A program made the position numbers and the translations under genes. Of a stretch of DNA of 64,000 bases, positions 47,359-57,933 are shown piece by piece; the first letter of the stretch is position 1; each line of letters begins with the position of its first letter. The notes under the pieces were generated by a model. That model ran no database searches, had not been told where the DNA came from, and was given only the letters and a program-made list of their open reading frames with translations. Origin of the DNA: Lactuca virosa (Eukaryota; Streptophyta; Magnoliopsida; Asterales; Asteraceae); assembly GCA_928212115.1 (NCBI GenBank), contig CAKMRJ010001112.1, positions 411,449,110 through 411,513,109 of the forward strand. Reading direction: 5' to 3'.

Positions 47359-48099
47359 TTAGATAGTGAACTTACCTGAAGTAGAACCATACAATTTTAT
47401 TTTACCATCTCTTAGATCTCTCAGGTAGTCAGGGCAGCTTTGCAACCAATGCCCCTTCTCTTGGCAATAGAAACAAACAGACTCTCTCGGAATGGTACAC
47501 GAGACAATCACAGACTTAGCCTTTCTCTTTACCATTTGGTCAAATAGTTTGACCTTGTCCAATCCCTTTCCATTGGGAAGAGAAAGCTTTTCTGGACTTC
47601 CAATGTCGCCATTGTCAATATCCATGGTAATTTGGGAAGTAGATCTTCCAATCAAATTTGCTTTACCAGTGCGCCAAATCATTTTTGATTCAGAAACAAT
47701 TAGCAAATAGGTTAGATCGATAAGGGTCACGTTGTGGTCTGTCATATAGTAATCTCTAACGAACTCACTATATGACTTAGGAAGTGATTGAAGAACCAAG
47801 TCAACAACCAACTTCCTTGGGAACACGACACCCAACATTCCCAACCTGTCAATATGCAACTTGATGTCCAAGACGTGAGCACATACAGACTTTCCATCTT
47901 CATGTTTTCTTGGCAATAGGGCTTGAGTGATCTTGAACTTTTCAAGTCGACGAACATGTGGGTCAGCGAGAACTATTGGAGGAGGTGGAGGAAGTGAAGT
48001 ATGATTTCCATTTTCATGATCGAAACGTGGAACATCACCTTCATGAGGAAAGCTTTTTCCAAAAGATTCAGGAAGACCATAGTTGTCAGAACTAGACAT
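47359..48099 (-). CDS. Gag of element C, open frame with zinc knuckle
   Basis: A continuous 246-codon frame and the least damaged gag in the window. It begins MSSSDNYGLPESFGKSFPHE, then a proline stretch TSLPPPPPIVLADP, the capsid-like core VRRLEKFKITQALL, KSVCAHVLDIKLHIDRLGML, LVLQSLPKSYSEFVRDYY and LIDLTYLL, a basic linker, and CFYCQEKGHWLQSC (intact CX2CX4HX4C) near residue 215. Ordinary copia gag has about 100 more N-terminal residues with an NFxxWxxxL motif; here that block is replaced. The start is fixed by the same MS(S/K)SDN start in A and B. It could form particles and bind RNA, if expressed from the LTR at its right. Confidence 0.85.
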   Translation of the reverse strand: MSSSDNYGLPESFGKSFPHEGDVPRFDHENGNHTSLPPPPPIVLADPHVRRLEKFKITQALLPRKHEDGKSVCAHVLDIKLHIDRLGMLGVVFPRKLVVDLVLQSLPKSYSEFVRDYYMTDHNVTLIDLTYLLIVSESKMIWRTGKANLIGRSTSQITMDIDNGDIGSPEKLSLPNGKGLDKVKLFDQMVKRKAKSVIVSCTIPRESVCFYCQEKGHWLQSCPDYLRDLRDGKIKLYGSTSGKFTI

Positions 48100-49678
48100 C
48101 TACAAGGGAGAAATTCAAGTTAGTTGATTTAAGTCCTTAATATATAACACCCAAAATGAAATATTAAGGCTAGGACACAACATGATATTCTACAATTCGG
48201 AAGAGGGATGCCGTAAACCAATTGTAAAATATTTCAATGGCATGTTTAATCTCGATTATTCCTTCAAGTTTGTGACTGGGATACCGAGGATCACAAACAA
48301 GGTGTGAATAACCATGCAAATTAGCTTGGTACTCTCGATGTCGTTAATCACCTAATCAATGTGGCGGTTAACCACACACGCTTCATTGATCAATGATAAT
48401 TTGCGAGAAACCCATTTCCATCCTTCATTAGTCCATATTAGTGTGCCGGTTAACCACACACGCTCCACTAACGACCAATAAGGTGCAATGTGCAATTTCA
48501 TGGGTTAGCATCAAATTCACATTTTTTCTAAGTAACTAAGATTGAGAATTTATAAAGTTTTTAGTTACTTTGTATTTAATTATACTTTTAATGAGGATTT
48601 AAGTGTCCTATCAAACCCGTTCGGTTAACGACCCTCCACTGGTCAAGGGTGCGGTGGGTAAGAGTGTATACCCATTTAATTGCCATTTTATAGGCAATTT
48701 CCTTAAACACCCTTATAGACCAGCTTCATGAATGAGGCCTAGTAACGGTAAGACTGATCTTTTAACTTATACATATGTAATATATTAGACTTTTAATTTT
48801 ATTTAGTATAAGGGTGTATTTTACACATTTAAAATACTAGGTGATTTAATCTATTAATAAATTATACTCTTAATTTAATTAAGCTTAGACCATATAATTA
48901 TGGATTTAATAATACTCTATTAATTAATCTTTTGATTAATTATTAATAAAGCCATAAGTATTCCTTTTAGTTGTGTCCATTTAAATTTCTAAAAATTAAA
49001 ACTTTTAATTCTAAATTTAAATTATGAAACTAAAAGGATGTATTTTAAACATTTAAAATACTAGGGTTTTAGAGTTCAATGTTCCATAAATAAGACTTTC
49101 AAATTCCAAAACTTGATGGCAAGTTTTGTAACTCTTGAAAACTTTTTGATTCCAAACTTGATGACAAGTTTTTTTAACTCCTTAAAAAAACTTTTGAGTT
49201 CCAAAACGGGATGGCAAATTTTGTAACCTCTCAAAAACATTTAGATCAAATTTTAACATAATAAAATAATCATATTATCTTTTACCAATTTGACCTAATT
49301 ACAATGCATGTAGCAAGATAAATCAAATAATACAACTAATTAGCTTATCATATAACTTGTAATTATCTTATTATTTGCCATTTATCTTTTAATTGGATGA
49401 GGTTAATCACTACCATATCAGAAAAAACATATTTTATGATATAAAACAGTTCATGGTAATTATCCTAATCCAATTCTGGCCAAAAAACCTGAAAAACTGC
49501 AACCAGCCTATCCAACTCGTCGAGTCAGATACTGGACTCGTCGAGTTGGCTTGATTTGTGCTTGACTCGTCGAGTCAGATCATAGGACTCGTCGAGTCCA
49601 CTGTCCAGACAACAGTTTTTCAATTTTTCTAGCTTTGAACAAATAACCAATGCATCTATATAACAGAAAACAACTCAT
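48100..49678 (-). other. Leader of element C
   Basis: 1.58 kb noncoding. Hairpin copies of the CCAAAACTT...AAGTTTTG type are near 49106-49128, 49152 and 49201, the last two decayed. CGGTTAACCACACACGC-type words are at about 48366 and 48450. The palindrome array is at 49515-49597. Confidence 0.65.
49515..49597. repeat. Four perfect ACTCGTCGAGT copies (element C)
   Basis: 49515-49525, 49536-49546, 49565-49575 and 49587-49597. Spacing is 21, 29 and 22 bp. All four copies are identical in this element. Confidence 0.95.
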
Positions 49679-49691
49679 GGCTCTGATACCA
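49679..49691 (-). other. Primer-binding site of element C
   Basis: Minus strand TGGTATCAGAGCC, an exact tRNA-Met complement. Confidence 0.92.
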
Positions 49692-49692
49692 C

Positions 49693-50460
49693 TGTTGGGT
49701 TTTATGTACTCTAACATTCCTATGGTGCACATACAACCCTAATGCTTTGGATCTAAGTTTTCTCTAGTTATACATGCAACAAAAAATATCCAAAGCATGA
49801 AACCTATAACTAGCATACAACTTGATATTTGAAACATAAAACAAGTTAGACAATTACCTCTTTGTTGTAGCTTGTAGAGTTTTGGCCTTTCAAGAGCTTA
49901 GTGCCTCAAATGTTGCACCTCTAATGGAATCACAACACACCATGAAAAAATGGAGGACTTTGATATAGAGGTTAGACACACCAAAAATCGGCTATATTCT
50001 TCATGGAATACACTTGTGTCGATTTTAGGGTTTAGGGAATACATATATAGTGTAGAATTCTAAGAGTCATATGTAAACCCTAATTCTTACACTTAGGCTT
50101 ATAATCCAATAACGCCTATGTACTAAATCTTCATGGACTCTCACATAAACTTAGTCCATCATGGATCAATAGCCCAAACCATATGTATCACTGATTTACA
50201 TAATCAGTCCCTGTTAATTTAATTAGTCTCTTTTGATCACTAAATTAATTCCAAATTAATTCTTGATCAATACTAATTAAATAATATGACTTCTCAATTA
50301 ATATATTATACTTTTAATATATTAATAAATCACAAATAACCTCTTTCTCAAATATGCATCCTATCGAATTGCCTTGGTGAATGCAACCCAAAAGGACCAT
50401 GCTACTCTCGGATCAAATACATACCAATTATAGTTATGGACTTAGATACCTAATCTAAAA
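49693..50460 (-). mobile_element. 5' LTR of element C
   Basis: 768 bp, collinear with 42909-43665. On the minus strand TATATATG lies near 50041-50048 as a promoter candidate. Confidence 0.9.
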
Positions 50461-50608
50461 GTAGATTGGTTCCTATGGTGTGATATGCGTCTCATCTGAT
50501 ATCTTTCTGGATTATTTTCAGTATGTTGTTCATGTGGGGATACAGATCAGGAGTAGGAGCGAGTGGCCAATATAGGCTAGGGGTTGACTGAGGATTAGGC
50601 CAGGGGAG

Positions 50609-51690
50609 ATGATTCATGATAAGCTTGTTTCTATTGTATGGTGGAAGATATTGGAGTTGTTTAGGTCTATCAAGACCACCATGATGGAGTTCTTTGACGA
50701 CCGATACACTGCACTTTCAGAGGTTGCTGCTACTGCAGCTACCGCGACTGTCGCTGCTGCGGTAATTTACGCGGGGAGAGCCTTTCAGTACCGGGACTTC
50801 GACAATACGAAGGCCCCGGTGTTTGATGGGGTTCAGGATCCGATTATCGCTATGAGGTGGTTGTCAGATGTTGAGGGATGTTTCGTTACTTTTTCTTGTC
50901 GAGCTGACCAGAAGGTCAAGTGTGCTCTAAACCTTATTCGGTCTGGAGCGAAGGATTGGTGGAGATTGGTGACTAGCTCGTACACTCCGAACCAGAGAGT
51001 TGTCATAACTTGGAAGAAACTATCTGATATGTTCTGCTCGATATATGTTCCATTAGTGGAGCGGGAGAGGCTGGCTCGAGAGAATTTGGATCTAAGGTAG
51101 GAGACTGAGTCGGTGACTGAGATCACCAAGATGTTCATAGAGATAGCTATGTTTTGTCCTAAGTTTGCTGCTTCTGAGCAAGCTCAGATGACCCGGTACT
51201 TGAGCTTTCTCAAGAAGAATATCTGCCAGTTCGTATCCACACAACGCTATGGTACACTTATGGAGTTACAGGAGGCCGCTAGGAGGCGGGAGATCGAGAT
51301 GGAGCTTTAGGTGAGAGAGCGGAGGAAGACCCCGGCTCAGACACATCCTGCGTCGAAGCAGTTCAAGCTCGCTGATTCGAGGTACGGAGGCCAGAGGGGT
51401 CACCCTTGTGGTAGGTGCGGCAGGGTTCATGTGGGTATTTGTCGATCTTCATCTGGTTGACAAAAATGTGGCAAGGAGGGGCATTATGCCAAGGACTACC
51501 GCCAGCAGGATCCATTACCTAGCACAAGGATTTGTTATCAATGTAACCATGTGGGCCATATGAAGGCCCAGTTCCCTTTGCTTACTGCTAGACCGTCGCA
51601 AGCTCCAACTTCGGCTACTTTGAGGATCACAGATGGGAGCCAGGGCAGGGTGGAGCCCCCGAGGACTCAACGTCGGGCTTTTTAGCTCAT
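50609..51690 (+). pseudogene. Gag of chromovirus G1
   Basis: Frame 50609-51100 holds a Retrotrans_gag domain: FQYRDFDNTKAPVFDGVQDP, then KVKCALNLIRSGAKDWWRLV, VITWKKLSDMF and YVPLVERERLARENLDLR, then a stop. Frame 51113-51310 continues VTEITKMFIE, then LMELQEAARRREIEMEL and a stop. Two zinc knuckles near 51465-51590 are decayed: KCGKEGHYAKDY lacks cysteines, and CYQCNHVGHMKAQF has lost the last. Codons upstream of MMEFFDDRY may be leader. The particle-forming domain is readable, but the gene is broken at three or more points. Confidence 0.88.
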
Positions 51691-52200
51691 GGCAGAGGAG
51701 GCCATGGCGGTGCCAAATTTCGTTACCGGTATGTTTCTATTTATTGTTCTGTCAATTATTTTATGGTATGCTTAGGTTTATGTTTCTAATAGGTATATTC
51801 TTAGTGAATTCCTTTCCTGATCTTGTGTTATTCGACTCGGGAACGAGTCGGTCCTTTATATGTCAATCTTTTAGTAGGCATTTTGATACGACCCTTAGCG
51901 AGTTGGAGTGTCCGTTGTGAGTTTCTATCCTTAACGAACACGAGATTTCTGCATCCAAAGTGTATCAGGGTTGTATCTTGGAGATTTTCAGCATGCCTTA
52001 TCTGATCGATTTGATTCCTATTTCCATGGGAGATGTATGTGTGTTAGTAGGGATGGATTGGCTGAACAAGTTTGGTGCTATAATAGACTACGAGGGTCAT
52101 CGAGTGGTAGTTCGAACCCCAAGTAGGGGAGAACTGGTCATCTATGGAGAGGGGACCAGGGTCGGATCAAGGTTTTGTTCGATGGCCAGGGCTTGACAGT
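51690..52200 (+). pseudogene. Protease of chromovirus G1
   Basis: Frame 51633-51920 ends with VLFDSGTSRSFICQSFSRHF, the pepsin-like retroviral protease active site with DSGT in place of the usual DSGA. After a stop, frame 51960-52196 carries the protease C-terminal part VLVGMDWLNKFGAIIDYEGH, where VGMDWL is characteristic of Ty3/gypsy proteases. The MDWL block is also in G0 at 39580, which lets the two copies be aligned. Confidence 0.82.
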
Positions 52201-52217
52201 ATATACAACATGGGTGT

Positions 52218-53010
52218 ATGGGTTATCTTGCCTATGTGGTTGATACTCGGGTTGGGGAGCAGGTCTCGGTTTCAGATGTGCCAGTTTTCAGGGAGTTTGC
52301 TGATGTGTTTCCGGAGGAGTTAGACGGTGTGCCTCACGAGAGGCAGGTGGAGTTCAGGATTGATCTAGTGCCAGGTGCGGCTCCGATTTCCAAGGAGCTA
52401 CACCGGTTGGCACCGCCTGAGATGCATGAGTTATGCTTTCAGCTTCAGGAGCTATTAGGCAACCAGTTCATCAAACCGAGCCGCTCTCCGTGGGGAGCAG
52501 TGATATTGTTTGTCAAGAAAAAGGATGGTTCACACCAGATGTTCATTGATTACCGGGAGTTGAACAAGTTGAGGGTGAAGAACCATTATCCCCTTCTACG
52601 GATTGACAACCTCTTTGATCAGTTGCAAGGTGCATCTTGGTTCTCCAAGATTTATCTGAGGTCCGGGTATCAACGGGTGAGGGTGAGAGAGGAGGTTGTG
52701 GAGAACACAACATTTCGGAATCGTTATGGGCATTATAAGTTCGTGGTGATGCCATTTGGGCTCACCAATGCACCTACAGTGTTTATGCACTTGATGAATC
52801 TGGTATGCTGGCCGATGCTCGATCGATCAATCATTGTCTTCATTGATGCTATCTTGGTGTATTCCAAGACTAGAGAGCATCATGAGGAACACCTTCAACG
52901 GCTTTTGGGAGTGTTAAGGCGAGAATGGTTGTATGCCAAGTTCTTGAAGTGTGATTTTTTGGTTACGAGAGATCCATTTCCTAAGACATCTTATTAACCA
53001 AAACAAGATT
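52218..53010 (+). pseudogene. Reverse transcriptase of chromovirus G1
   Basis: Open frame 52218-52997. It includes the protease-RT linker FREFADVFPEELDGVPHERQ and the RT domain: PWGAVILFVKKKDGSHQMFI, DYRELNKLRVKNHYPLLRID, then FGLTNAPTVFMHLMN. The catalytic box is IVFIDAILVYS; chromoviruses have VFIDDILVYS, so the second catalytic aspartate is alanine and the enzyme should be dead even where the frame is open. A shift near 52960 moves to frame 52951-53193. Confidence 0.9.
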
Positions 53011-53660
53011 TTGGTCGATCCAACCAAGATTAAGGTCGTGATGCAGTGGGAGGTTCCGAAATCTCCCTCAGATATTAGGAGTTTTTTGGGTTTGGCAGGA
53101 TATTATCGGAGGTTTATCCAGGATTTTTCCAAGATCGCTATAGCCCCTCACTCGTCTGACGAGGAATGGAGTGGAATTCTGATGGGTCCCTGAGCAGCAG
53201 ACGACATTTTAGACACTACGACAGAGGTTATGCGAGGCCCCGGTATTGACCCTTCTAGTGGGTGTCGAGGATTTTGTAGTATTTTGTGATTCATCCATCA
53301 CCGGTTTGGAGCGATCCTTAAGTAGAGGGGTCGAGTGATTGCTTATGCTTCTCGGAAGCTGAAGCCGCATGAGGTATGATATCGTACTCATTACCTGATG
53401 TTAGGGCAGTGGTATTTTCCCTTAATATTTTGAGACATTATCTGTATGGGGTCCGTTGTACCGTTTACACGGATCACAAGGGTTTACGATATGTTATGGA
53501 CCAGCCGAACCTGAACATGAGGCAGCATAAGTGGCTTGACGTGGTCAAGGATTATGCTTGCGAGATCCTTAACCAACCGGGTAAAGAGAATGTGGTCGCG
53601 GATGCTCTGAGCCGCAAGTCGGCAGGATCTTTAGTCTGGGAGATGTGTATGAGGATATCC
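52951..53660 (+). pseudogene. RNase H region of chromovirus G1
   Basis: Frame 52951-53193 carries the RT connection motif WEVPKSPSDIRSFLGLAGYY with RRFIQDFSKIA, then a stop. RNase H pieces follow: a stretch reading FVVFCDSSITGL near 53270 in pieces, then VIAYASRKLKPHE at 53336-53374, and frame 53376-53723 with LRHYLYGVRCTVYTDHKGLR and GKENVVADALSRKS. All are standard Ty3/gypsy RNase H words spread over three frames. Confidence 0.85.
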
Positions 53661-54092
53661 GTTGATTCTACACTTTTTGGATTTGATCAGAGGGGCACAG
53701 GCGGAGGGAGTCAAGAAGGATAACTGGAAACAAGAGAGGATCAGGGGTGAGATCGACAGATTTGTCACTGATAGTCGGGGATTGTTGAGTTGGTGTCGTC
53801 AGGTTTGGGTTCCAGTTTCTGATGGGATCAGGCATATAGTTTTGGAGGAGGCTCATAAGTCTCACTTTTCGATACACCTGAGAGCCACCAAGATGTATGA
53901 AGAGGGAGATATCTTAGTATGTTGAGAGGTGCTTGACTGGTAGGATGGTCAAGGCCAAGAATAAGACGCCGCATGGCAAGCTGCAACCTTTGGAGGTTCC
54001 CATGTGGAAGTGGGAACAGATTACCATGGACTTTATCACCAAGTTACCGAAGACTGTCAAGGGTTTTGAAGCTATACGGGTCATTGTGGATC
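53661..54092 (+). pseudogene. Integrase N-terminal half of G1 (before the CACTA insertion)
   Basis: Frame 53662-53925 gives the zinc-binding part (VPVSDGIRHIVLEEAHKSHF, then SIHLRATKMY), which in intact elements is an HHCC finger; a stop follows. Frame 53933-54118 gives the core start: VKAKNKTPHGKLQPLEVPMW, then ITMDFITKLPKTVKGFEAIR, where the D of MDF is the first catalytic aspartate. It ends in VIVD at the CACTA junction. Confidence 0.88.
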
Positions 54093-54613
54093 AATCACTA
54101 CAAAAAAATGTCAATTAGTTAGTGACCAAAACGAAATGGTCACTAACAATAGAATGAGTCGTTACTAAATGATTTAGTGACCAAAATTATGGTCGTCACT
54201 ATAGGTCCGTCACTAAACAGTGACTAAAATATACTCGTCACTAAATCTGTGACAACCCGCTTCGTCATTAAATGTTGTCACTAATCAATGAAATTCGTCA
54301 CTATTTTATCTACTTAGTGAACAATAAAAGTCGTCACTGTTTTACGATTAGACAAAAAAAAGGGGACCAATAATTAAGAAATTATTGAAATATTAAATGT
54401 CATTTTTAATATGAAATATAACAATATCCAATTAGACATGAAAAAACAATGCTATAAATTTTTACAATACAACAACAATAACGAAATAAATCATCACATT
54501 TGTAATATGAAAATTAAATATCATTTTTAAAAAACAAAATTCATACATTTTATCTAATATTTCAAAAAAGAAAACTATAACGATCAATGTGGATTAAAAG
54601 TAAATTCAATTGA

Positions 54614-54860
54614 TCAATGTAATTGAGATAAACATGAAATCTCACTCATCATAAATTCCATTTTCTTATTTTGCTCCTCTCGATATTTGATATGCTCGTC
54701 TTGAAATTGTAGTTGCTCTTCTTTAATTACACGAATTTCCTCCTCTAAGGCTTTTGATTTTTCCTTCTCCAGTTCCAGTTCCATTTGTAACTTTTATGTT
54801 CCTAAAACTTGTTTTGTCGAAACAGAACGCTCTTTCATTATATCCCGGTATACGATGTAG
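54614..54860 (-). pseudogene. Coiled-coil tail of a CACTA-encoded protein
   Basis: On the minus strand, a frame from 54784 to the stop at 54614 reads MELELEKEKSKALEEEIRVI, then KEEQLQFQDEHIKYREEQNK and KMEFMMSEI, a strongly charged heptad-like helix. The same frame continues upstream through one stop with ERSVSTKQVLG to about 54850. A Glu/Gln/Lys-rich coiled-coil end is typical of the plant Ptta/En/Spm (Transposase_24-like) ORF, but I identify it by style and context only. Another minus-strand frame over the same place (54723-55055) is a shadow. Confidence 0.5.
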
Positions 54861-55659
54861 TTTTTTCATACAAATTTTAGTCGGGGAACAAGAAGAAGAA
54901 GCTTCCTGATTTAGCAATTCATTCTGCATAACAAAACAATTTAGATTAAAAGTAAAATAGAAATTATTCATAAGTATGTCATTGATCATTTGATTTTTCT
55001 TTTTCAAAAAATGTCCAATCTTGTAACGTTCAATCAATGATATTAAAAACAACACTCGGGCCCTAATACAAACACTAATATGGTGTTATTGAAATGAGTT
55101 GTTAAAGTACAATGCTTAATAAGAAAGTGCAATCATGTAAAAGAATTAACCATTGTAAATATTATGGTTGAATATATTTGTGTGCTATAGCCTATAAGTT
55201 TATAACATCCTACTTTCTTTTTTTCTATTACAACATTGTACTTTCAGTTGTTTCTTATTAAGGCATCATAGTTTAATTCTTTAAAAATATATACCCAATA
55301 ATACTAATGTTAGCCAAATACAAAGCAAACTTTTATTAGAAGAAATGAGAGTATGATGCTATAATAAACAAAGTAAAAAAAAGTACATTGCTATTTCTTC
55401 CATGTTAAAGAAACTAAACTTTACCAATGTTTTAATGTTTTATCAGATAGTTGATATGTTGATGAATACTGTATAGATTTTTACTAGAACTAAATTTAAT
55501 AGCAGATTAAAACATGGTTAAATAAACAAGTTTTTTTTTTACTAAAATCATCATTTTGTGGGAAATAATTAGGCTTCTCAAAACATAATGGTATGTCAAC
55601 AAGTGGGAGGTCCACATTTATCCATAACAGGTTGTAATATTTTTCAAACTAGCATACAA

Positions 55660-55845
55660 ATGTCATATACTAATTCTTCTAAAATAACCATATGAGAGAA
55701 GTTGGGTAAATTTGTTACCTATTTTGACTGAGTATGTTGCCAGTAGGTGGCACAACTTATCCTGTTCGCGTTCAAACAAATACAAATGGTCATCCAGATA
55801 ATGTGGAGCGAGTTTTAGGAGTGTGTTGCATAAAGTTCCGACCTA
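55660..55845 (-). pseudogene. Possible second coding relic inside the CACTA element
   Basis: A minus-strand frame of about 60 codons reads VGTLCNTLLKLAPHYLDDHL, then YLFEREQDKLCHLLATYSVK. It has normal amino-acid composition, unlike the AT-rich surroundings, and could be an exon of the transposase or a neighbour. I do not recognise a family. Confidence 0.25.
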
Positions 55846-57400
55846 ACTGTATAGGAGCATAAGAATGTATGAATAAAATTACCATTTTACCCTTAAGAGT
55901 TACCAGTCATTTCCGTTTGGTAAAATTGTTACCTGATACAATTTTAACTCAAACTAAGGCCCAACCTCCTTTAGATCAATTGATTTAGGACCTCCACTTT
56001 TCCTATAGACACGATGCCTGTAAAAATGTATAGCTTTTTATTTATTTTTGAAGAGTTAGATTTAATTTAATTTGATTAAAATCATGATAAGCAATTACCT
56101 GAAAGAAATGTAATCTAATTGATTAGCAAAAGTGATTATACATTTCGAATCAGGCTTGGGCACTGGAAATAGATGCAATCCTTTCACTAATCTATTCAAT
56201 CACACAACCAATAGCAATAAGATGTCAAAAAATAAAAAATAAAAAAGATTTCTAACCCAAGAAACCTTGTTGAAGTCAAAATCCATGAAAACATGAAGTT
56301 GAAATTAAATGAAATTGCAATGAAAGTCAGTTGGACAATACAAGTGACTGTATACCTTGGTTGAAAAGTTGTTAAGAATCAGATGTAGGCAAGCCTCAGA
56401 TACAAATGAATTTTGCTGCATTTTTCGTCCCTATTTTACTACTTCTTAAAAATTTTCACTCGTAAGAGTTACCAATCATTTCGTTAAATCCAGAATAAAA
56501 TTACAATTTTACCCATATCATCTTCATAAAAACTAAAATCAAACCTAATTACGAATCCAAAATCTAATGATATTAGAACTAATAAATAATAAATTATTAG
56601 CCACCAACCTACCAAAATATTCAGAAATCGGATGGGTCTGGCAGGATAATTTTTTTATTAAAATATAAACTCAAGAACATTAATGATTTCATATGAAACA
56701 TCTTGAACATTTCGCATTTTCTCAACATTTGATTCACGAACATACACCATTGTAGGCGTATGCCTGAAAATAGTTTATTCTATACATTATACCATAATCA
56801 TAATAGATAATAACAAATAATAATTAGAAATTTAAAAATACCTATAGAAAAAGAAGCCAAAGTTTTTTGCAGCAGTAACTAAAGCAACTTCATATATTAT
56901 GGTCTGTTTTATGGTCACTAATTGTTTTTCACTTCTAATTCATCAGTGACCACTATTGAGTGGTCACTAATTGTTTTTCCCAATTTAAGTAGTTTTCTAC
57001 AACAAAAGTGTAGGCGGGCGGTTTTGAATAAGAGTAGTCAGTGACCACTATTTTTGGTCACTAAACCTCCAATACAATGACCACTTTTTTGTCACAAAGC
57101 TTCTAACATAGTGACCGTTATTTTTAGTCACAAAGTTTTTTTTGTCACAAAGCTTATAACATAACGACCATTATTTTTTGTCACTAAATAGTTGTTATGA
57201 TATGAAACAAAAGTAGTTTAATTTTTTCACAGTTTAGTGACCGAGTTAGTGACCACCATATAGAATTGGTCATTAAATTTGTAGGATTACCAAAATTCAG
57301 TGACCACTTAATTTCTAGTGACTAAACGATGCTTTCAGTGACCAAATTTTAGGTTGTCACTAAAAATTAGTCACTAATAAAAACTTTTATTGTAGTGGAT

Positions 57401-57933
57401 TGACCAAGAGTACTGAATTTTTGGCCATCTGGGAGAGATCCTCGGCAGAAAAGTTGTCCTATGTGTACGTCTGGGTGATTATTGCTCGTCATGGGGTTCC
57501 GGTCTCCATTGTATCAGACCGAGATGTTCGGTTCACTTCCCGATTCTGGCAGAAGTTCCATGAGGAACTGGGCACGAGGCTACATTTCAGCACTACTTAT
57601 CATCTACAGAATGACGGTCGGAGTGAGTGGACCATCCAGAAACTTGAGGATATGTTACGGACTTGTGTCATAGATTTTGGTGGGAATTGGGATTCCTACC
57701 CACCTCTTGTGGAGTTTTCCTATAATAACAGCTATCACTCCAGCATTGGTTCCCTGGCTTTTGAGCTCTTGTATGGTCGAAGATGTCGTACCCCAGTTTG
57801 TTGCGGAGAGGTTGGTCACATGGTCATGGGGAGGACTGAAGTAGTCCTACAGACCATGGAGCTTATCCAACAGATCAGGCAGAGACTGCATATCGCACAG
57901 AATCGGCAGAAGAGTTATGTCGACCGGCGCTGA
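57401..57933 (+). pseudogene. Integrase C-terminal half of G1 (after the CACTA insertion)
   Basis: Open frame from 57400. LTKSTEFLAI resumes the core. Then come IIARHGVPVSIVSDRDVRFT (second catalytic aspartate), STTYHLQNDGRSEWTIQKLE (third catalytic residue, the E of SEW) and FSYNNSYHSSIGSLAFELLY, ending in the basic YVDRR-stop. Usual wording is TAYHPQTDGQSERTIQTLED, so several changes are seen, but the three acidic residues survive across the two halves. Confidence 0.9.

Larger units (their letters stand above)
42909..50460 (-). mobile_element. Copia element C, complete structure, intact gag frame
   Basis: LTRs 42909-43665 and 49693-50460 open TGTTGGGTTTTATG. The left one closes ATCCAACA, while the right one ends ATCTAAAA through mutation. 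GTAGA flanks both sides (42904-42908 and 50461-50465), which dates the insertion after G1. It reads on the minus strand, with primer-binding site, leader hairpins and gag in order, then a dead integrase/RT/RNase H region and a polypurine tract at 43666. LTR differences are few, including one 11-bp insertion ('AATTCCAAATT' type) in the right copy. Confidence 0.93.
54096..57397. mobile_element. CACTA (En/Spm-type) transposon, degenerate
   Basis: 3302 bp, opening CACTACAAAAAAA and closing TTTTATTGTAGTG, so the inverted termini are CACTACAA(A/T)AAAA. The 3-bp flanks are AAT (54093-54095) and GAT (57398-57400); one G-to-A change in the left copy explains the difference. Removing the element with one GAT rejoins the integrase reading IRVIVD to LTKS. 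Subterminal regions (54112-54330 and 56900-57380) are packed with GTGACCA/TGGTCACTAA words in both orientations, the usual CACTA transposase-binding arrangement. The interior is AT-rich with only coding relics, so the element is non-autonomous. Confidence 0.92.
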
